64,000 nucleotides of DNA from Pseudarthrobacter sp. NIBRBAC000502772 (GCF_006517235.1 NZ_CP041188.1:1922001-1986000); one strand, 5' to 3'. Shown: positions 9,318 to 18,972, counted from the stretch's first letter. Program-made: numbers and translations. The notes: generated by a model from the sequence alone, not told the origin.

Positions 9318-10213
9318 ACTCACAGCCCGCCAGTGACCCAGCTGACGCAGACCACGGAACCGGCCTCAGCCTGAGTTACGGCTACGGAACGGACCGCGGG
9401 CTGCGCCGGGAATTGAACGAGGATTCCTTCATCGCTTCCGACCCCGTCTTCGCCGTGGCAGACGGCATGGGCGGACACGAAGCCGGCGAGATTGCCAGCG
9501 GTATGTGCGTCCGCGCCCTCGCTGCCATGCCACAGCTCGCCACCGGGGAGCGCAGCGTCACGGCGGCAGTGCTCCAGCAATACCTGCTCCGCGCCGACAG
9601 TTCCATCCGGGAGGTGACCGGTGCCCGCGCCGGCACCACACTCACTGGAGCCGTTGTGGTGGAACAGATGGGAATGCCGTACTGGCTGGTCATGAACATC
9701 GGGGATTCCCGCACGTACCGGCTGAGCCAAGGGCACTTCGAGCAGGTCAGTGTGGACCATTCGGAGGTCCAGGAACTCGTGGATGCCGGTGAAATCACGC
9801 CTGAGCAGGCCACCGTCCATCCCCGCCGCCACGTTGTCACGAGGGCGCTGGGCACGGGGGACGAGACCGAGGCTGATTACTGGCTCCTGCCCGTGGAGGA
9901 AGGCGACCGGATCATGGTCTGCTCGGACGGGCTCAATGCCGAGCTGACGGATGAGCACATGTTCCGGATCCTGAGCACAGTGGGCCACCCGCAGGACGCG
10001 GTGGATGCCCTGATCCAGGCCGCGCTCCGTAACGGCGGAAGGGACAACGTCACCGTCATTGTGGTGGACGCCAGGAACGTGATGAACGACGGCGGCATCG
10101 CCACCACGGCGCCCCGCCCCGCCGCCGATGCCGCAGAGGTCACGCTGCCCCGGGCGCGGATTGTTGACGCCAGCCAGCCGGCCGGCCAGGACGACGGAAG
10201 AGGGGAACGCTGA
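9314..10213 (+). CDS. PP2C-family Ser/Thr protein phosphatase
   Basis: A 299-residue soluble metal-dependent phosphatase. The PP2C motifs are all present: ELNEDSFIASDP near residue 35, VADGMGGHEAG near residue 50, NIGDSRTYR near 137, CSDGLNAEL near 204 and GGRDNVTVIVVDA near 240. The metal-binding Asp residues of these motifs are retained, so activity is expected. It lacks the membrane anchor and ectodomain of PstP-type housekeeping phosphatases. It sits between two FHA proteins and two genes before a Ser/Thr kinase, so its substrates are probably local. The start overlaps the preceding stop (ATGA). Confidence 0.95.
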   Translation: MNSQPASDPADADHGTGLSLSYGYGTDRGLRRELNEDSFIASDPVFAVADGMGGHEAGEIASGMCVRALAAMPQLATGERSVTAAVLQQYLLRADSSIREVTGARAGTTLTGAVVVEQMGMPYWLVMNIGDSRTYRLSQGHFEQVSVDHSEVQELVDAGEITPEQATVHPRRHVVTRALGTGDETEADYWLLPVEEGDRIMVCSDGLNAELTDEHMFRILSTVGHPQDAVDALIQAALRNGGRDNVTVIVVDARNVMNDGGIATTAPRPAADAAEVTLPRARIVDASQPAGQDDGRGER

Positions 10214-10214
10214 G

Positions 10215-11957
10215 ATGGCCACCGCAACATACGTCGCCGGCACCTGGCTCGGTGTTGTCCGGGCCAACACTGTGGTCCTCCTGGGGCCCGGGACCTCGCC
10301 CGCCCTGGTCCAGTCCCTGTGGGAACTGCTGGAGCACGCCCCGGAAGTCCACGAAGTGCTCCACGCCGTCACCAGCAGTTTCGGCGTTTCCCTGGCGCAA
10401 ATACCGTCGTTCGGGATAGTCGATTCCGGTGACGCGCTCCGGATCTTCCTCCGTGGCGACCTGGACCTGACCGTGCGGCTGCCCGGCGGCCCCGTGGACC
10501 TGAACGGGCGGGACGTCACCACCTGGACGGAGCGCCGCCTGGACACCCCCGAGTGGTACCGCCTCACTGTGGCGGGAGACGGCCAGCCCCGACCCGCGTT
10601 GCCGCTCAGCGAAGGCGTGGTCCTGCTGGAGTCGCTGACAGTGTCGCTCACCGGAACTCCGGCGGACGAGGTGGCCGCTCCGGCTGCCACGCCCGCTGAG
10701 GTCGAGGCACCCACCGCTGTCGGCGGCGTCGTTCTCGTAGCGGACGCTGAACCGGTCACTGCAACGGTAGCGGAGCCCTCAGCTGGACCGAAGCCGGAAC
10801 CCGGACCGGTGCCGGCAGCTGAGCCGGAACCTGAAATTGCACCTGAACCTGCGTCTGAACCCGCGCCGGAACATGACCGGGAGGTTTCGGCAGAAACGGT
10901 GATGGGGCTCCTGGACGACGACTCCAATTTTGCTGCCGAAGCCCCGGAAGCCGAGCCGGACGTGGAGCCCGCCCCCGAGCGCGCCGCCCATCCTGACCAG
11001 GTCCCGGCCCACGAAATGACCGGCAGCTACGACCACCTCTGGGAACGGACTGTTGTCCGCCGCATCGAGGACGCAGCGGTCCGGGACGAACCCGAGGAAG
11101 ATCACGGCGCACCTGCGGCACCTGTTGGCGCGGCTCCGGCACCGCCTGCAGCCGCCCCGCCTGCAGCCGCCCCGCCTGCGGCCGCAGCGGCCGCCCGGAT
11201 GATCGGCGGGCTCATCGACTCGGTCCCGTGGCGGACCGGCGGGAGCACACCTGCTGCCCAGGCCGCGCCGCCGTCCAGTCTCCCGCCGTTGATTCTGCCG
11301 CCGTTGATTCTGCCGCCGTCGAACCTGTCCCCGTTGAATCAGCCCCCGGCGGACGTCCCGGCAGAACTGCACGCAGGGCAGCCGGCAGCAGACCCGGACG
11401 CCTTCGACGGTGACCACGACGGCCACACGATCATGAAGGGCGACCTCGCCGGAATGGCCGCGCATCCCGCCCCGGTTCCGGAGCCGGATTCGGCCGCAGG
11501 CCCCCTGGTGCTGGCCCGGGTCTGCGGTCGGGGACACGCCAATCCGCCCACCCAGGCGCAATGCGCTGCCTGCGGCTCGCCGCTGCCCGCCGACGCCGTA
11601 CAGGTGGCCCGGCCCCGGCTGGGCCGGATGCGGGTCTCTACGGGTGCACTGGTTGACCTTGACCAGTCGCTGGTCATTGGGCGTCAGCCGTCCGTTTCCC
11701 GGGTGCAGGGTGGTGTTATGCCGCGGCTGGTCCAGGTGGCCAGCCCCAGCGGCGACATCTCGCGCTCGCACGTCGAAGTGCGGCTGGAAGGCTGGCACGT
11801 GATGCTCTGCGATCTCAAGGCCACCAACGGTACGGTCCTGGTCCGCGAGGGCCAGCCGCCGCGCCGCCTGGCCCAGAACGAGATGGCCATCCTGCTCGAC
11901 GGCGACATCGCCGAATTGGGTGACGACATCTCACTGCGTTTTGAGGAGATTCTTTGA
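10215..11957 (+). CDS. Zinc-ribbon and FHA domain protein with long Pro/Ala/Glu-rich linker
   Basis: A 580-residue protein; ATG 10215 is 1 nt after the PP2C stop and is preferred over upstream in-frame starts inside that gene. Residues 1-150 form an unrecognised globular region (MATATYVAGTW...). Residues about 150-430 are low-complexity Ala/Pro/Glu with short DNA-level tandem repeats at 11145-11185 and 11290-11325. A zinc ribbon follows near 435-460 (CGRGHANPP...CAACGSPLP), then an FHA domain at about 472-580 (VIGRQPS, ISRSHVEV, ATNGT). No membrane segment is seen. It is a second soluble phosphothreonine reader in this operon. The next gene starts on an overlapping TTG. Confidence 0.88.
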   Translation: MATATYVAGTWLGVVRANTVVLLGPGTSPALVQSLWELLEHAPEVHEVLHAVTSSFGVSLAQIPSFGIVDSGDALRIFLRGDLDLTVRLPGGPVDLNGRDVTTWTERRLDTPEWYRLTVAGDGQPRPALPLSEGVVLLESLTVSLTGTPADEVAAPAATPAEVEAPTAVGGVVLVADAEPVTATVAEPSAGPKPEPGPVPAAEPEPEIAPEPASEPAPEHDREVSAETVMGLLDDDSNFAAEAPEAEPDVEPAPERAAHPDQVPAHEMTGSYDHLWERTVVRRIEDAAVRDEPEEDHGAPAAPVGAAPAPPAAAPPAAAPPAAAAAARMIGGLIDSVPWRTGGSTPAAQAAPPSSLPPLILPPLILPPSNLSPLNQPPADVPAELHAGQPAADPDAFDGDHDGHTIMKGDLAGMAAHPAPVPEPDSAAGPLVLARVCGRGHANPPTQAQCAACGSPLPADAVQVARPRLGRMRVSTGALVDLDQSLVIGRQPSVSRVQGGVMPRLVQVASPSGDISRSHVEVRLEGWHVMLCDLKATNGTVLVREGQPPRRLAQNEMAILLDGDIAELGDDISLRFEEIL

Positions 11958-13750
11958 GTTCCAAACGGCCGGTTGCGCCGCCGCCCCACATTCCGGGGTT
12001 TACCTACATCAGCCTGCTTGGCTCCGGCGGGTTCTCGGACGTCTATCTCTACGAGCAGGACCGGCCACGCCGGAAGGTGGCGGTCAAGGTCCTTTTGTCG
12101 GATCTGAAGACCGAGGGTGCCCGGCGCAGGTTCGAGTCCGAGGCCAACCTGATGGCCCAGCTCTCCTCGCACCCGTACATCGTGACCATCTTCGAGGCGG
12201 AGGTGACCGAGGCAGGTCACTCCTACCTGGCCATGGAGTACTGCTCGAGGCCCAGCCTGGACGTCCGGTACCGCCGTCAGCGCTTCAGCGTTGATGAGGT
12301 GCTGGCGGTCGGCATCCAGGTGGCCTCCGCTGTCGAGACCGCACACCGGGCCGGCATCGCCCACCGGGACATCAAGCCCGCCAACATCCTGGTGACGGAC
12401 TACAACCGGCCGGCCCTGACGGACTTCGGGATCTCGGGGACGCTGGGCGGCGACGCCGACGAGGACGCCGGGATGTCCATTCCGTGGTCGCCGCCGGAAC
12501 AGTTCGCGGACGGCCCCGTGGACGGCGTGATGGTGGATGTCTGGGCGCTGGGCGCCACGCTGTACACACTGCTGGCCGGCAGGTCGCCGTTTGTGATGCC
12601 CGGTACGGACAATTCCCAGCGCGAACTGATCTCGCGGATCACCAGCGCGGCACTGCCGCGCCTGGGCCGGGCCGACGTTCCGGAGTCACTGGAGCGGGCG
12701 CTGTCCACGGCCATGGCCAAATCCGCGGCGTCCCGCTACTCCTCAGCCCACGCGTTTGCCCTCGCCCTGCAGCGGATCCAGGCCGAACTGAACCTTTCGG
12801 TCACGCCCTTCGAGGTACTCGAAGAGCAGCAACTGGAAGAGAACCACCCGGATGACGGCTTCGAGGAAACCCGCGTCCGGAACATCGCGGCCATCGATCC
12901 GGAGCGGACCGGCAGCGCCCCCACTTTCCCGGCACGCACCCGGCCGCAACGCCGCGGAACCGGTGCGCCGCCGTCGGGCCTTCCGGCCGGCGAATTTCCC
13001 CCGGCCGCTGCGGCCACGGCAGCACCCCGGCCCCAGGTTCCGGGCAACCTCTTTGCGGGCCAGCAGGACGGTAAGCAGGACGGCGGCACGCAGGCTGGCG
13101 GCAACTCCGCAGGCGAGTGGGCCCATGCCACGATGCTCCGCGGAAGTGCACCGGCCGCCGAGTACGGCTCCGCGCCGGACGCAACCGTCCAGCGTCCCGG
13201 GCCTCTTCCCGCCCAAGCCGGCGCGCCCGGCCACCGGGCAGGGCGCGCCGATCCGGAGATCGACGCGACGATCAGCCGGCAGGCCGCGCTCACGGAAACC
13301 GCCCCCGAAGCGGCGCCCGACCACGGCAAGCGCAACGTGTGGCTCGCCGCCGCGGGCGGAACGCTGCTGGTCCTCGCCATCATCGTAGGGATTGTGGTGG
13401 CGTCCTCGGCCCCGGCGCCCAAGGTCGAAGAGACCGGCCAGGTCAGCAAACCCCCGGCGGATGCCCTGGACAACGGGACAGTTCCCGACGTCGCGGATCT
13501 GGCAGGGACTGTGGACGCCGCCGGCAAGGCGACCTTCACCTGGACCAATCCGCAGCCGAAGTCGGGCGACGCCTACAAGTGGCGGGTCTACGCGTTGGGC
13601 AACCACGGCGAGTACCAGTCCACTGCCGAGCCAGCCGCCCAGGTTGCGTTGAATCCGACGGAACCCACGTGTGTCCAGGTGATGATCGTCCGGAGTGACG
13701 GCGCGTTCTCACCGTTGGAAGAAGACTCAATCGCCTGCATCCGCAAGTGA
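11954..13750 (+). CDS. Transmembrane Ser/Thr protein kinase with Fn3-like ectodomain
   Basis: A 598-residue PknB-type kinase. The TTG start overlaps the previous stop and has GAGGAG 5 nt upstream. The glycine loop is GSGGFSDVY, the ATP lysine is Lys45 (AVKV), the catalytic loop is HRDIKPAN (Asp139) and the metal site is DFG at 157-159, so it should be active. A Pro/Ala-rich juxtamembrane region, a membrane helix (about 459-481) and a ~115-residue extracytoplasmic domain follow. That domain has an Fn3-like W-T-N-P strand and two cysteines near the C-terminus, not the PASTA repeats of PknB. It probably senses an envelope signal and phosphorylates the neighbouring FHA proteins or the FtsK ATPase (inference). 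Confidence 0.93.
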   Translation: MSSKRPVAPPPHIPGFTYISLLGSGGFSDVYLYEQDRPRRKVAVKVLLSDLKTEGARRRFESEANLMAQLSSHPYIVTIFEAEVTEAGHSYLAMEYCSRPSLDVRYRRQRFSVDEVLAVGIQVASAVETAHRAGIAHRDIKPANILVTDYNRPALTDFGISGTLGGDADEDAGMSIPWSPPEQFADGPVDGVMVDVWALGATLYTLLAGRSPFVMPGTDNSQRELISRITSAALPRLGRADVPESLERALSTAMAKSAASRYSSAHAFALALQRIQAELNLSVTPFEVLEEQQLEENHPDDGFEETRVRNIAAIDPERTGSAPTFPARTRPQRRGTGAPPSGLPAGEFPPAAAATAAPRPQVPGNLFAGQQDGKQDGGTQAGGNSAGEWAHATMLRGSAPAAEYGSAPDATVQRPGPLPAQAGAPGHRAGRADPEIDATISRQAALTETAPEAAPDHGKRNVWLAAAGGTLLVLAIIVGIVVASSAPAPKVEETGQVSKPPADALDNGTVPDVADLAGTVDAAGKATFTWTNPQPKSGDAYKWRVYALGNHGEYQSTAEPAAQVALNPTEPTCVQVMIVRSDGAFSPLEEDSIACIRK

Positions 13751-13811
13751 CGGCAGAGCAGACCGGAACCGTTAGTGAACGCGGGCAGAGCCCGACGAGG
13801 AGGCACGGAAA

Positions 13812-14516
13812 ATGGGGGATCTAGCAATAGATTTCTGTGGTGAATGGTACGAACCGTCCGATGAGGAAATCTTCAACATCGGCCGCGAAGGCGACCTTGA
13901 AGTGGACGACAACCCGTACCTTCACCGCCAGTTCCTGCAGGTGGCCCGCTACGACGGGATCTGGTGGCTGAGCAACGTGGGCGGGATGCTGTCCGCCACC
14001 GTCGCCGACGGCTCAGGCGGGATGCAGGCCTGGCTGTCGCCGGGGGCGCGCATCCCGCTGGTGTTCAGCCACACGAACGTCATTTTCACCGCCGGGCCCA
14101 CCACGTATGAGTTCGCCGTCCACCTCAAGACGCCGTCCTTCCGCCAGGAATCACGGGAGGACGACAGTAACGGCGACACCACCATCGGCCCCGTGGTCTT
14201 CACCGACTCGCAGAGGGCCCTCATTGTGGCCCTGGCCGAACCCATGCTGCGGCGCGAAGGGACCGGATTCAGCGCCATCCCGTCCTCGGCAGCAGCGGCC
14301 AAGACCCTGGGCTGGGCACTCACCCGGTTCAACCGGAAACTCGACAACGTCTGCGACAAACTTGACCGCGTGGGCGTGGTGGGCCTCCGCGGCGGCGGCG
14401 GGAAACTGGCCACCAACCGGCGCGCGAGGCTCGTCGAACACGCCGTCACGTCGCACCTGGTCACCCCCGACGATTTGTACTTACTGGAAAAGATGAGGGG
14501 CGTGGACGAAGGATGA
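13812..14516 (+). CDS. Degenerate FHA-like / winged-helix-like protein of the FtsK operon
   Basis: A 234-residue protein with no firm family assignment. The first ~100 residues resemble a divergent FHA fold: NIGREGDL, then NPYLHRQFLQV, then WWLSNVG, in the order of the FHA GR, SRxH and N motifs. The C-terminal half (from about residue 130, TDSQRALIVALAEPML) is helical with alternating basic residues and looks like a winged helix. A GGAGG sits before ATG 13812. Its stop overlaps the start of the FtsK/SpoIIIE gene (ATGA), so the two products are probably made together and may bind each other. Confidence 0.8.
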   Translation: MGDLAIDFCGEWYEPSDEEIFNIGREGDLEVDDNPYLHRQFLQVARYDGIWWLSNVGGMLSATVADGSGGMQAWLSPGARIPLVFSHTNVIFTAGPTTYEFAVHLKTPSFRQESREDDSNGDTTIGPVVFTDSQRALIVALAEPMLRREGTGFSAIPSSAAAAKTLGWALTRFNRKLDNVCDKLDRVGVVGLRGGGGKLATNRRARLVEHAVTSHLVTPDDLYLLEKMRGVDEG

Positions 14517-17500
14517 GGATCCGGCTGACACTCCGCCGGGACCCGGCGGAAACCAAGGACCTGGCCGTCACCGTAGACGGCCTGGCCACGGTGGCGGATA
14601 TCGCCACGCAGCTCTGGGTCGCGGACCCCGACCGAAAAGGATCGCCGGCACCGGAAAACCTTTCGCTCCGCATCGACGAGGCCTTTGTGGGCGGCGGCAT
14701 GCGCGGCAGCGTCCTGACCCGCACGGACAACCTCCTGGAATCGGGCCTGCGCCCCGGCTCCGTGGTGTCCCTGACCGAGGTCAGCGAACTCTTCAACGCG
14801 CCAGGCGCCAGCCGCGGACCCGCCGCAGCCACGCTGCGGATCCTTTCCGGGCCCGACGCCGGCCAGGAGTTTTCGTTGCCTTCCGGCACCAGCTACATCG
14901 GCCGGGACCGGGACGTGGACATCCGGCTCACGGACCCTCTGACCTCCAAACGCCACGCCCGCATCACCGTGGGCGAGGGCGTGGAGATCGTGGACACGAA
15001 CTCCGCCAACGGCCTCCTGATGGACGGACTGCCGGTCACCCGGGCCACCCTGAACTCCTCGGACACGGTGACGCTGGGGGAGACCACCGTCACCGTGGTG
15101 CCGCTGGGCCACAACCAGGCGGCAGCACCGACGTCGCCCCTTGTCGATTTCAACCGCTCCCCGCGGGTGGTTCCCCGCTTTGAGGCGCCCAAGCGCGTGC
15201 CACCGGCCGGACCCAAGCGTCCGGACCACCAGCCGTTCCCGTACATCATGCTGATGGCGCCGCTGCTGATGGGCGGCATCATGTTCGCGGTCACGCGGAA
15301 CATCCTCTCGGTGGTGTTCATGATGATGATGCCGCTGTTCATCGTGGGTCACTACGTGGACCACAAGATGCAGACCAGGCGCCAGCAGAAGGAACAGCTC
15401 AAACAGTTCCGGGAGTCCATGGCGGCGTTCCGGCAGGACATCACCGAACTGCAGCACGTGGAACACGCGGTCCGCCTGCAGGAAGCACCGTCGGTCAGCG
15501 ACACCGTGGATTCCATCTACAAACTCGGTCCGCTGCTGTGGACCCACCGCCCCGAGCACACCGGTTTCCTGGGCCTGCGGTTCGGGCTCGGCACCGGTAC
15601 ATCACGCATCCTGTTCGAGGAACCCCACAGCAACGACACCGAAGCTGAATTCATGCGCGAGATCCAGGACTGCCTGAAGCAGTTCAGGGACATCGAGGGT
15701 GTCCCCGTGGTCTCCCAGCTGCGCACGGCCGGGTCCTTCGGCGTGGCCGGAGCCCGGGGCCTGGTGGACGACGTTGCCCGCGGCATGGTCCTGCAGTTCG
15801 TGGGCCTGCACTCGCCGGCCGAGGCCGTGGTGACAGCCATAACGTCGGCGCAATCCCGGCAGCGCTGGGACTGGCTGCAGTGGCTGCCCCACGTGGGCTC
15901 CGGCCACAGCCCCCTCAACGGCGACCACCTGGCTGCCGGTTCAGCCAGCGGCTCCTCCCTCGTGGCCAGGCTCGAGGACCTGCTCGACGCACGCGAAGCC
16001 CTGGCCAAGCGCTCCGCCCCGGAACACCGGGGATCCGTGGACCCTGCCAAGGACGAGGTCCCGGCGCCTGTGCTGCCGGCGGTCCTGGTCATCGTCGAGG
16101 ACGACGCGCCTGTGGACCGGGGCAGGCTGACCCGACTCGCCGAGCGCGGACCGGACTCCGGCGTCCACGTGATGTGGGTGGCCACCGACATCCAGGCGCT
16201 TCCGGCTGCCTGCCGGGACTTTATGGTGGTGGACGGCGAAAACGGCACCACCACCGGGCAGGTGCGGCTGGGACGGCACACGTACCCCGTGAGCTGCGAA
16301 AGCCTCGACGCCGACCTGGCCGCGCAGCTGGCCCGGATGCTGGCGCCCGTGGTGGACGTGGGCAAGCCCGTCAGCGACGACTCCGACCTGCCGCGTGCGG
16401 TGTCCTACGCCACCCTGATCGGCAAGGACTTCCTGGACAACCCGCAGGCCGTGGCGGAGCGCTGGGTGGAGAACAATTCAGTCCATGCCTCCGCGGTTCC
16501 GAACCGGAAGGACAACGGGACCCTCCGGGCGCTGGTGGGTTCCAAGGGCATCGAGCCGCTTTACCTGGACCTGAAGAACGAGGGCCCGCACGCGCTGGTG
16601 GGCGGCACCACCGGCGCCGGCAAATCGGAGTTCCTGCAGTCCTGGGTCATGGGCATGGCTGCCGCCTACAGCCCGGACCGGGTGAGCTTCCTGTTTGTGG
16701 ACTACAAGGGCGGCGCGGCGTTCGCCGAGTGCCTCAGCCTGCCCCACACCGTGGGCCTGGTCACCGACCTCTCCCAGCACCTGGTCCGCCGTGCCCTGAC
16801 CTCCCTCCGTGCGGAGCTGCACTACCGCGAGCATCTGCTGAACCGGAAGAAGGCCAAGGACCTGCTCGGGCTCCAGCGCCAAGCCGACCCGGAGGCACCG
16901 CCGTACCTGATCATCGTGGTGGACGAATTCGCGGCGCTGGCTACCGAGGTTCCCGAATTTGTGGACGGCGTGGTGGATGTTGCAGCCCGTGGGCGGTCCC
17001 TGGGCCTGCACCTGATCCTGGCCACGCAGCGTCCCGCCGGTGTCATCAAGGACAGCCTGCGCGCCAACACGAACCTGCGGGTTGCCCTTCGTATGGCGGA
17101 TGAGGATGACGCCACCGACATCCTGGGCGTGCCTGATGCGGCGTACTTCGACCCGTCCATCCCGGGCCGCGGCGCCGCCAAGACCGGGCCCGGCCGTATC
17201 CAGGGGTTCCAGACCGGCTATGCCGGCGGCTGGACCACGGAGAAGCCCCAGCGTCCGCAGATCGACATCGTGGAAATGGCCTTCGGGTCAGGGCCCAGCT
17301 GGGAGGCGCCCGCCCCGGAGAAGCCCGTCAAGGAAGCTCCGCCCGGCCCCAACGACATCGCCAGGATGACCACCAACATCGTCCGGGCCGCGGAATCGCT
17401 GGCAATCCGGCCGCCGCGCAAACCGTGGCTGGACGAGCTGGCCAAGACGTACGACTTTTCCAAGCTCCCGAACCCCCGGACGGACGAACGGCTGCTGCTG

Positions 17501-18958
17501 GGTGTGGCGGATGATCCTGCCCGCCAGGAACAGCCCACGGTGTTTTACGAGCCGGACCAGGACGGCAACATGGCCATCTACGGCACAGGCGGCTCCGGAA
17601 AATCCGCTGCCCTGCGCGGCATTGCGATTGCCGCCGCCGTCACACCCCGCGGCGGGCCCGTGCACATTTACGGGATCGATTGCGGCTCCTCCGGGCTGAA
17701 GATGCTTGAAGAGCTGCCGCACGTCGGCGAGATCATCAACGGTGACGACGTCGAACGCGTCGGCCGGCTGCTCCGCCTGCTCCGGGACATCGCCGACGAA
17801 AGGTCAGCCCGGTTCGCCGAGGTCAGGGCCTCCACCATCGTCGAATACCGGACCCTGGCCAACCGCCCGGACGAGAAGCGGATCTTCGTGCTGCTGGACG
17901 GCATATCGGCGTTCCGCGAAACGTACGAATTCAGCCGCCTGTCCGCACTCTGGGACGTCTTCCTGCAGCTGGCCACCGACGGCCGTCCCCTGGGGATCCA
18001 CTTGGTGGTCACCGGTGACCGGCCGAACGCCATACCGGCGTCGTTGCTGGCTTCCATCCAGCGACGGCTGGTGCTGCGGCTGACGTCCGAGGACGACTAC
18101 ATGTCCATGGACGTGGCGAAGGACGTCCTCACCGTCTCCTCACCGCCGGGGCGCGGCATGCTGGGCGGCTACGAGGTCCAGCTGGCCGTCCTGGGCGGCA
18201 ACTCGAACCTGGCGCTGCAGGCCCGCGAAGTCCACAAGCTCAGCCAGGCGATGCTGCGCCAGGGGCTGGAATCGGCACCGAAAATCCAGCGGCTTCCCGA
18301 ACTGGTGGATTTGGACGTGCTGCCTCCCGGCAGCCCGGACCTGCCCGTCATCGGCGTCGACGACGAAACCCTGCAGCCGGCCGAGATCATGGCCCAGGGA
18401 CCGCTGCTTCTGGCAGGTCCGCCAGGGGCGGGCAGGACGGTGGCGCTGGTGACCCTGGCCTACGCGTTGCGCCGGTCCAACCCGGACACGGAGCTGGTGT
18501 ACATCGGCTCCCGCCGGTCCGCGGTGGCGTCGCTGCCGCTCTGGAACCGTTCCGTAGTGGGTGCCGATGACCTGGCCGTGATCATCGAGGACCTCACGGA
18601 GCACTCTTCCGGGAACCCCGGGAAGCTGGCGATCTTCATCGAGGGCCTGACCGAGTTCACGGATACCGTGGCGGAAGCGGGCGTTTCGCAGCTCGTGACG
18701 GTGTCCATCAAGGCCGATCAGTGGGTCATCGGGGAATCGGAAACGTCAACCTGGTCCTCCGCCTGGTCGCTGTCCCAGCCCTTCAAATCCGGACGCCGGG
18801 GCCTGCTCATCAACCCGGGCGACATCGAAGGGGACAGCCTGCTCAACACGTCGCTGGGCCGGGTCAGCCCGGAGTTCATACCGGGCCGCGGCTACATCGT
18901 GGGACGCGGCAAGGCACGGAAACTGCAGATCGCGCTGCCGCCGGAAAACAGGGGCTGA
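14513..18958 (+). CDS. EssC-like FtsK/SpoIIIE ATPase with N-terminal beta-grasp-like and FHA domains
   Basis: A 1481-residue membrane ATPase. Residues 1-100 look like a ubiquitin-like fold (TVDGLATVADIA... LLESGLRPGSVVSL), residues about 107-187 form an FHA domain (YIGRDRD, SKRHARI, NSANG), and two membrane helices lie at about 240-285. Three FtsK/SpoIIIE modules follow. D1 is intact: Walker A GGTTGAGKS (Lys704) and Walker B IIVVDE (Asp804, Glu805). D2 keeps Walker A GTGGSGKS (Lys1030) but Walker B is FVLLDG. D3 has GPPGAGRT, with Arg1308 replacing the lysine. This layout matches type VII secretion motors (EssC/EccC), where D1 is the active ATPase. No WXG100 substrate gene is in view. Confidence 0.92.
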   Translation: MRIRLTLRRDPAETKDLAVTVDGLATVADIATQLWVADPDRKGSPAPENLSLRIDEAFVGGGMRGSVLTRTDNLLESGLRPGSVVSLTEVSELFNAPGASRGPAAATLRILSGPDAGQEFSLPSGTSYIGRDRDVDIRLTDPLTSKRHARITVGEGVEIVDTNSANGLLMDGLPVTRATLNSSDTVTLGETTVTVVPLGHNQAAAPTSPLVDFNRSPRVVPRFEAPKRVPPAGPKRPDHQPFPYIMLMAPLLMGGIMFAVTRNILSVVFMMMMPLFIVGHYVDHKMQTRRQQKEQLKQFRESMAAFRQDITELQHVEHAVRLQEAPSVSDTVDSIYKLGPLLWTHRPEHTGFLGLRFGLGTGTSRILFEEPHSNDTEAEFMREIQDCLKQFRDIEGVPVVSQLRTAGSFGVAGARGLVDDVARGMVLQFVGLHSPAEAVVTAITSAQSRQRWDWLQWLPHVGSGHSPLNGDHLAAGSASGSSLVARLEDLLDAREALAKRSAPEHRGSVDPAKDEVPAPVLPAVLVIVEDDAPVDRGRLTRLAERGPDSGVHVMWVATDIQALPAACRDFMVVDGENGTTTGQVRLGRHTYPVSCESLDADLAAQLARMLAPVVDVGKPVSDDSDLPRAVSYATLIGKDFLDNPQAVAERWVENNSVHASAVPNRKDNGTLRALVGSKGIEPLYLDLKNEGPHALVGGTTGAGKSEFLQSWVMGMAAAYSPDRVSFLFVDYKGGAAFAECLSLPHTVGLVTDLSQHLVRRALTSLRAELHYREHLLNRKKAKDLLGLQRQADPEAPPYLIIVVDEFAALATEVPEFVDGVVDVAARGRSLGLHLILATQRPAGVIKDSLRANTNLRVALRMADEDDATDILGVPDAAYFDPSIPGRGAAKTGPGRIQGFQTGYAGGWTTEKPQRPQIDIVEMAFGSGPSWEAPAPEKPVKEAPPGPNDIARMTTNIVRAAESLAIRPPRKPWLDELAKTYDFSKLPNPRTDERLLLGVADDPARQEQPTVFYEPDQDGNMAIYGTGGSGKSAALRGIAIAAAVTPRGGPVHIYGIDCGSSGLKMLEELPHVGEIINGDDVERVGRLLRLLRDIADERSARFAEVRASTIVEYRTLANRPDEKRIFVLLDGISAFRETYEFSRLSALWDVFLQLATDGRPLGIHLVVTGDRPNAIPASLLASIQRRLVLRLTSEDDYMSMDVAKDVLTVSSPPGRGMLGGYEVQLAVLGGNSNLALQAREVHKLSQAMLRQGLESAPKIQRLPELVDLDVLPPGSPDLPVIGVDDETLQPAEIMAQGPLLLAGPPGAGRTVALVTLAYALRRSNPDTELVYIGSRRSAVASLPLWNRSVVGADDLAVIIEDLTEHSSGNPGKLAIFIEGLTEFTDTVAEAGVSQLVTVSIKADQWVIGESETSTWSSAWSLSQPFKSGRRGLLINPGDIEGDSLLNTSLGRVSPEFIPGRGYIVGRGKARKLQIALPPENRG

Positions 18959-18972
18959 GCCGTCGCCTCCGG

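Noticed and set aside
11145..11325. Short tandem repeats in the second FHA gene as a satellite or CRISPR array
   Set aside because: They are 12-15-nt in-frame repeats coding for a Pro/Ala/Leu linker, with no spacers.
13949..15559. 536-codon minus-strand frame over the FtsK gene start
   Set aside because: Composition (His/Arg/Gly rich, then Ser/Pro rich) and position opposite a recognised gene mark it as a shadow frame.
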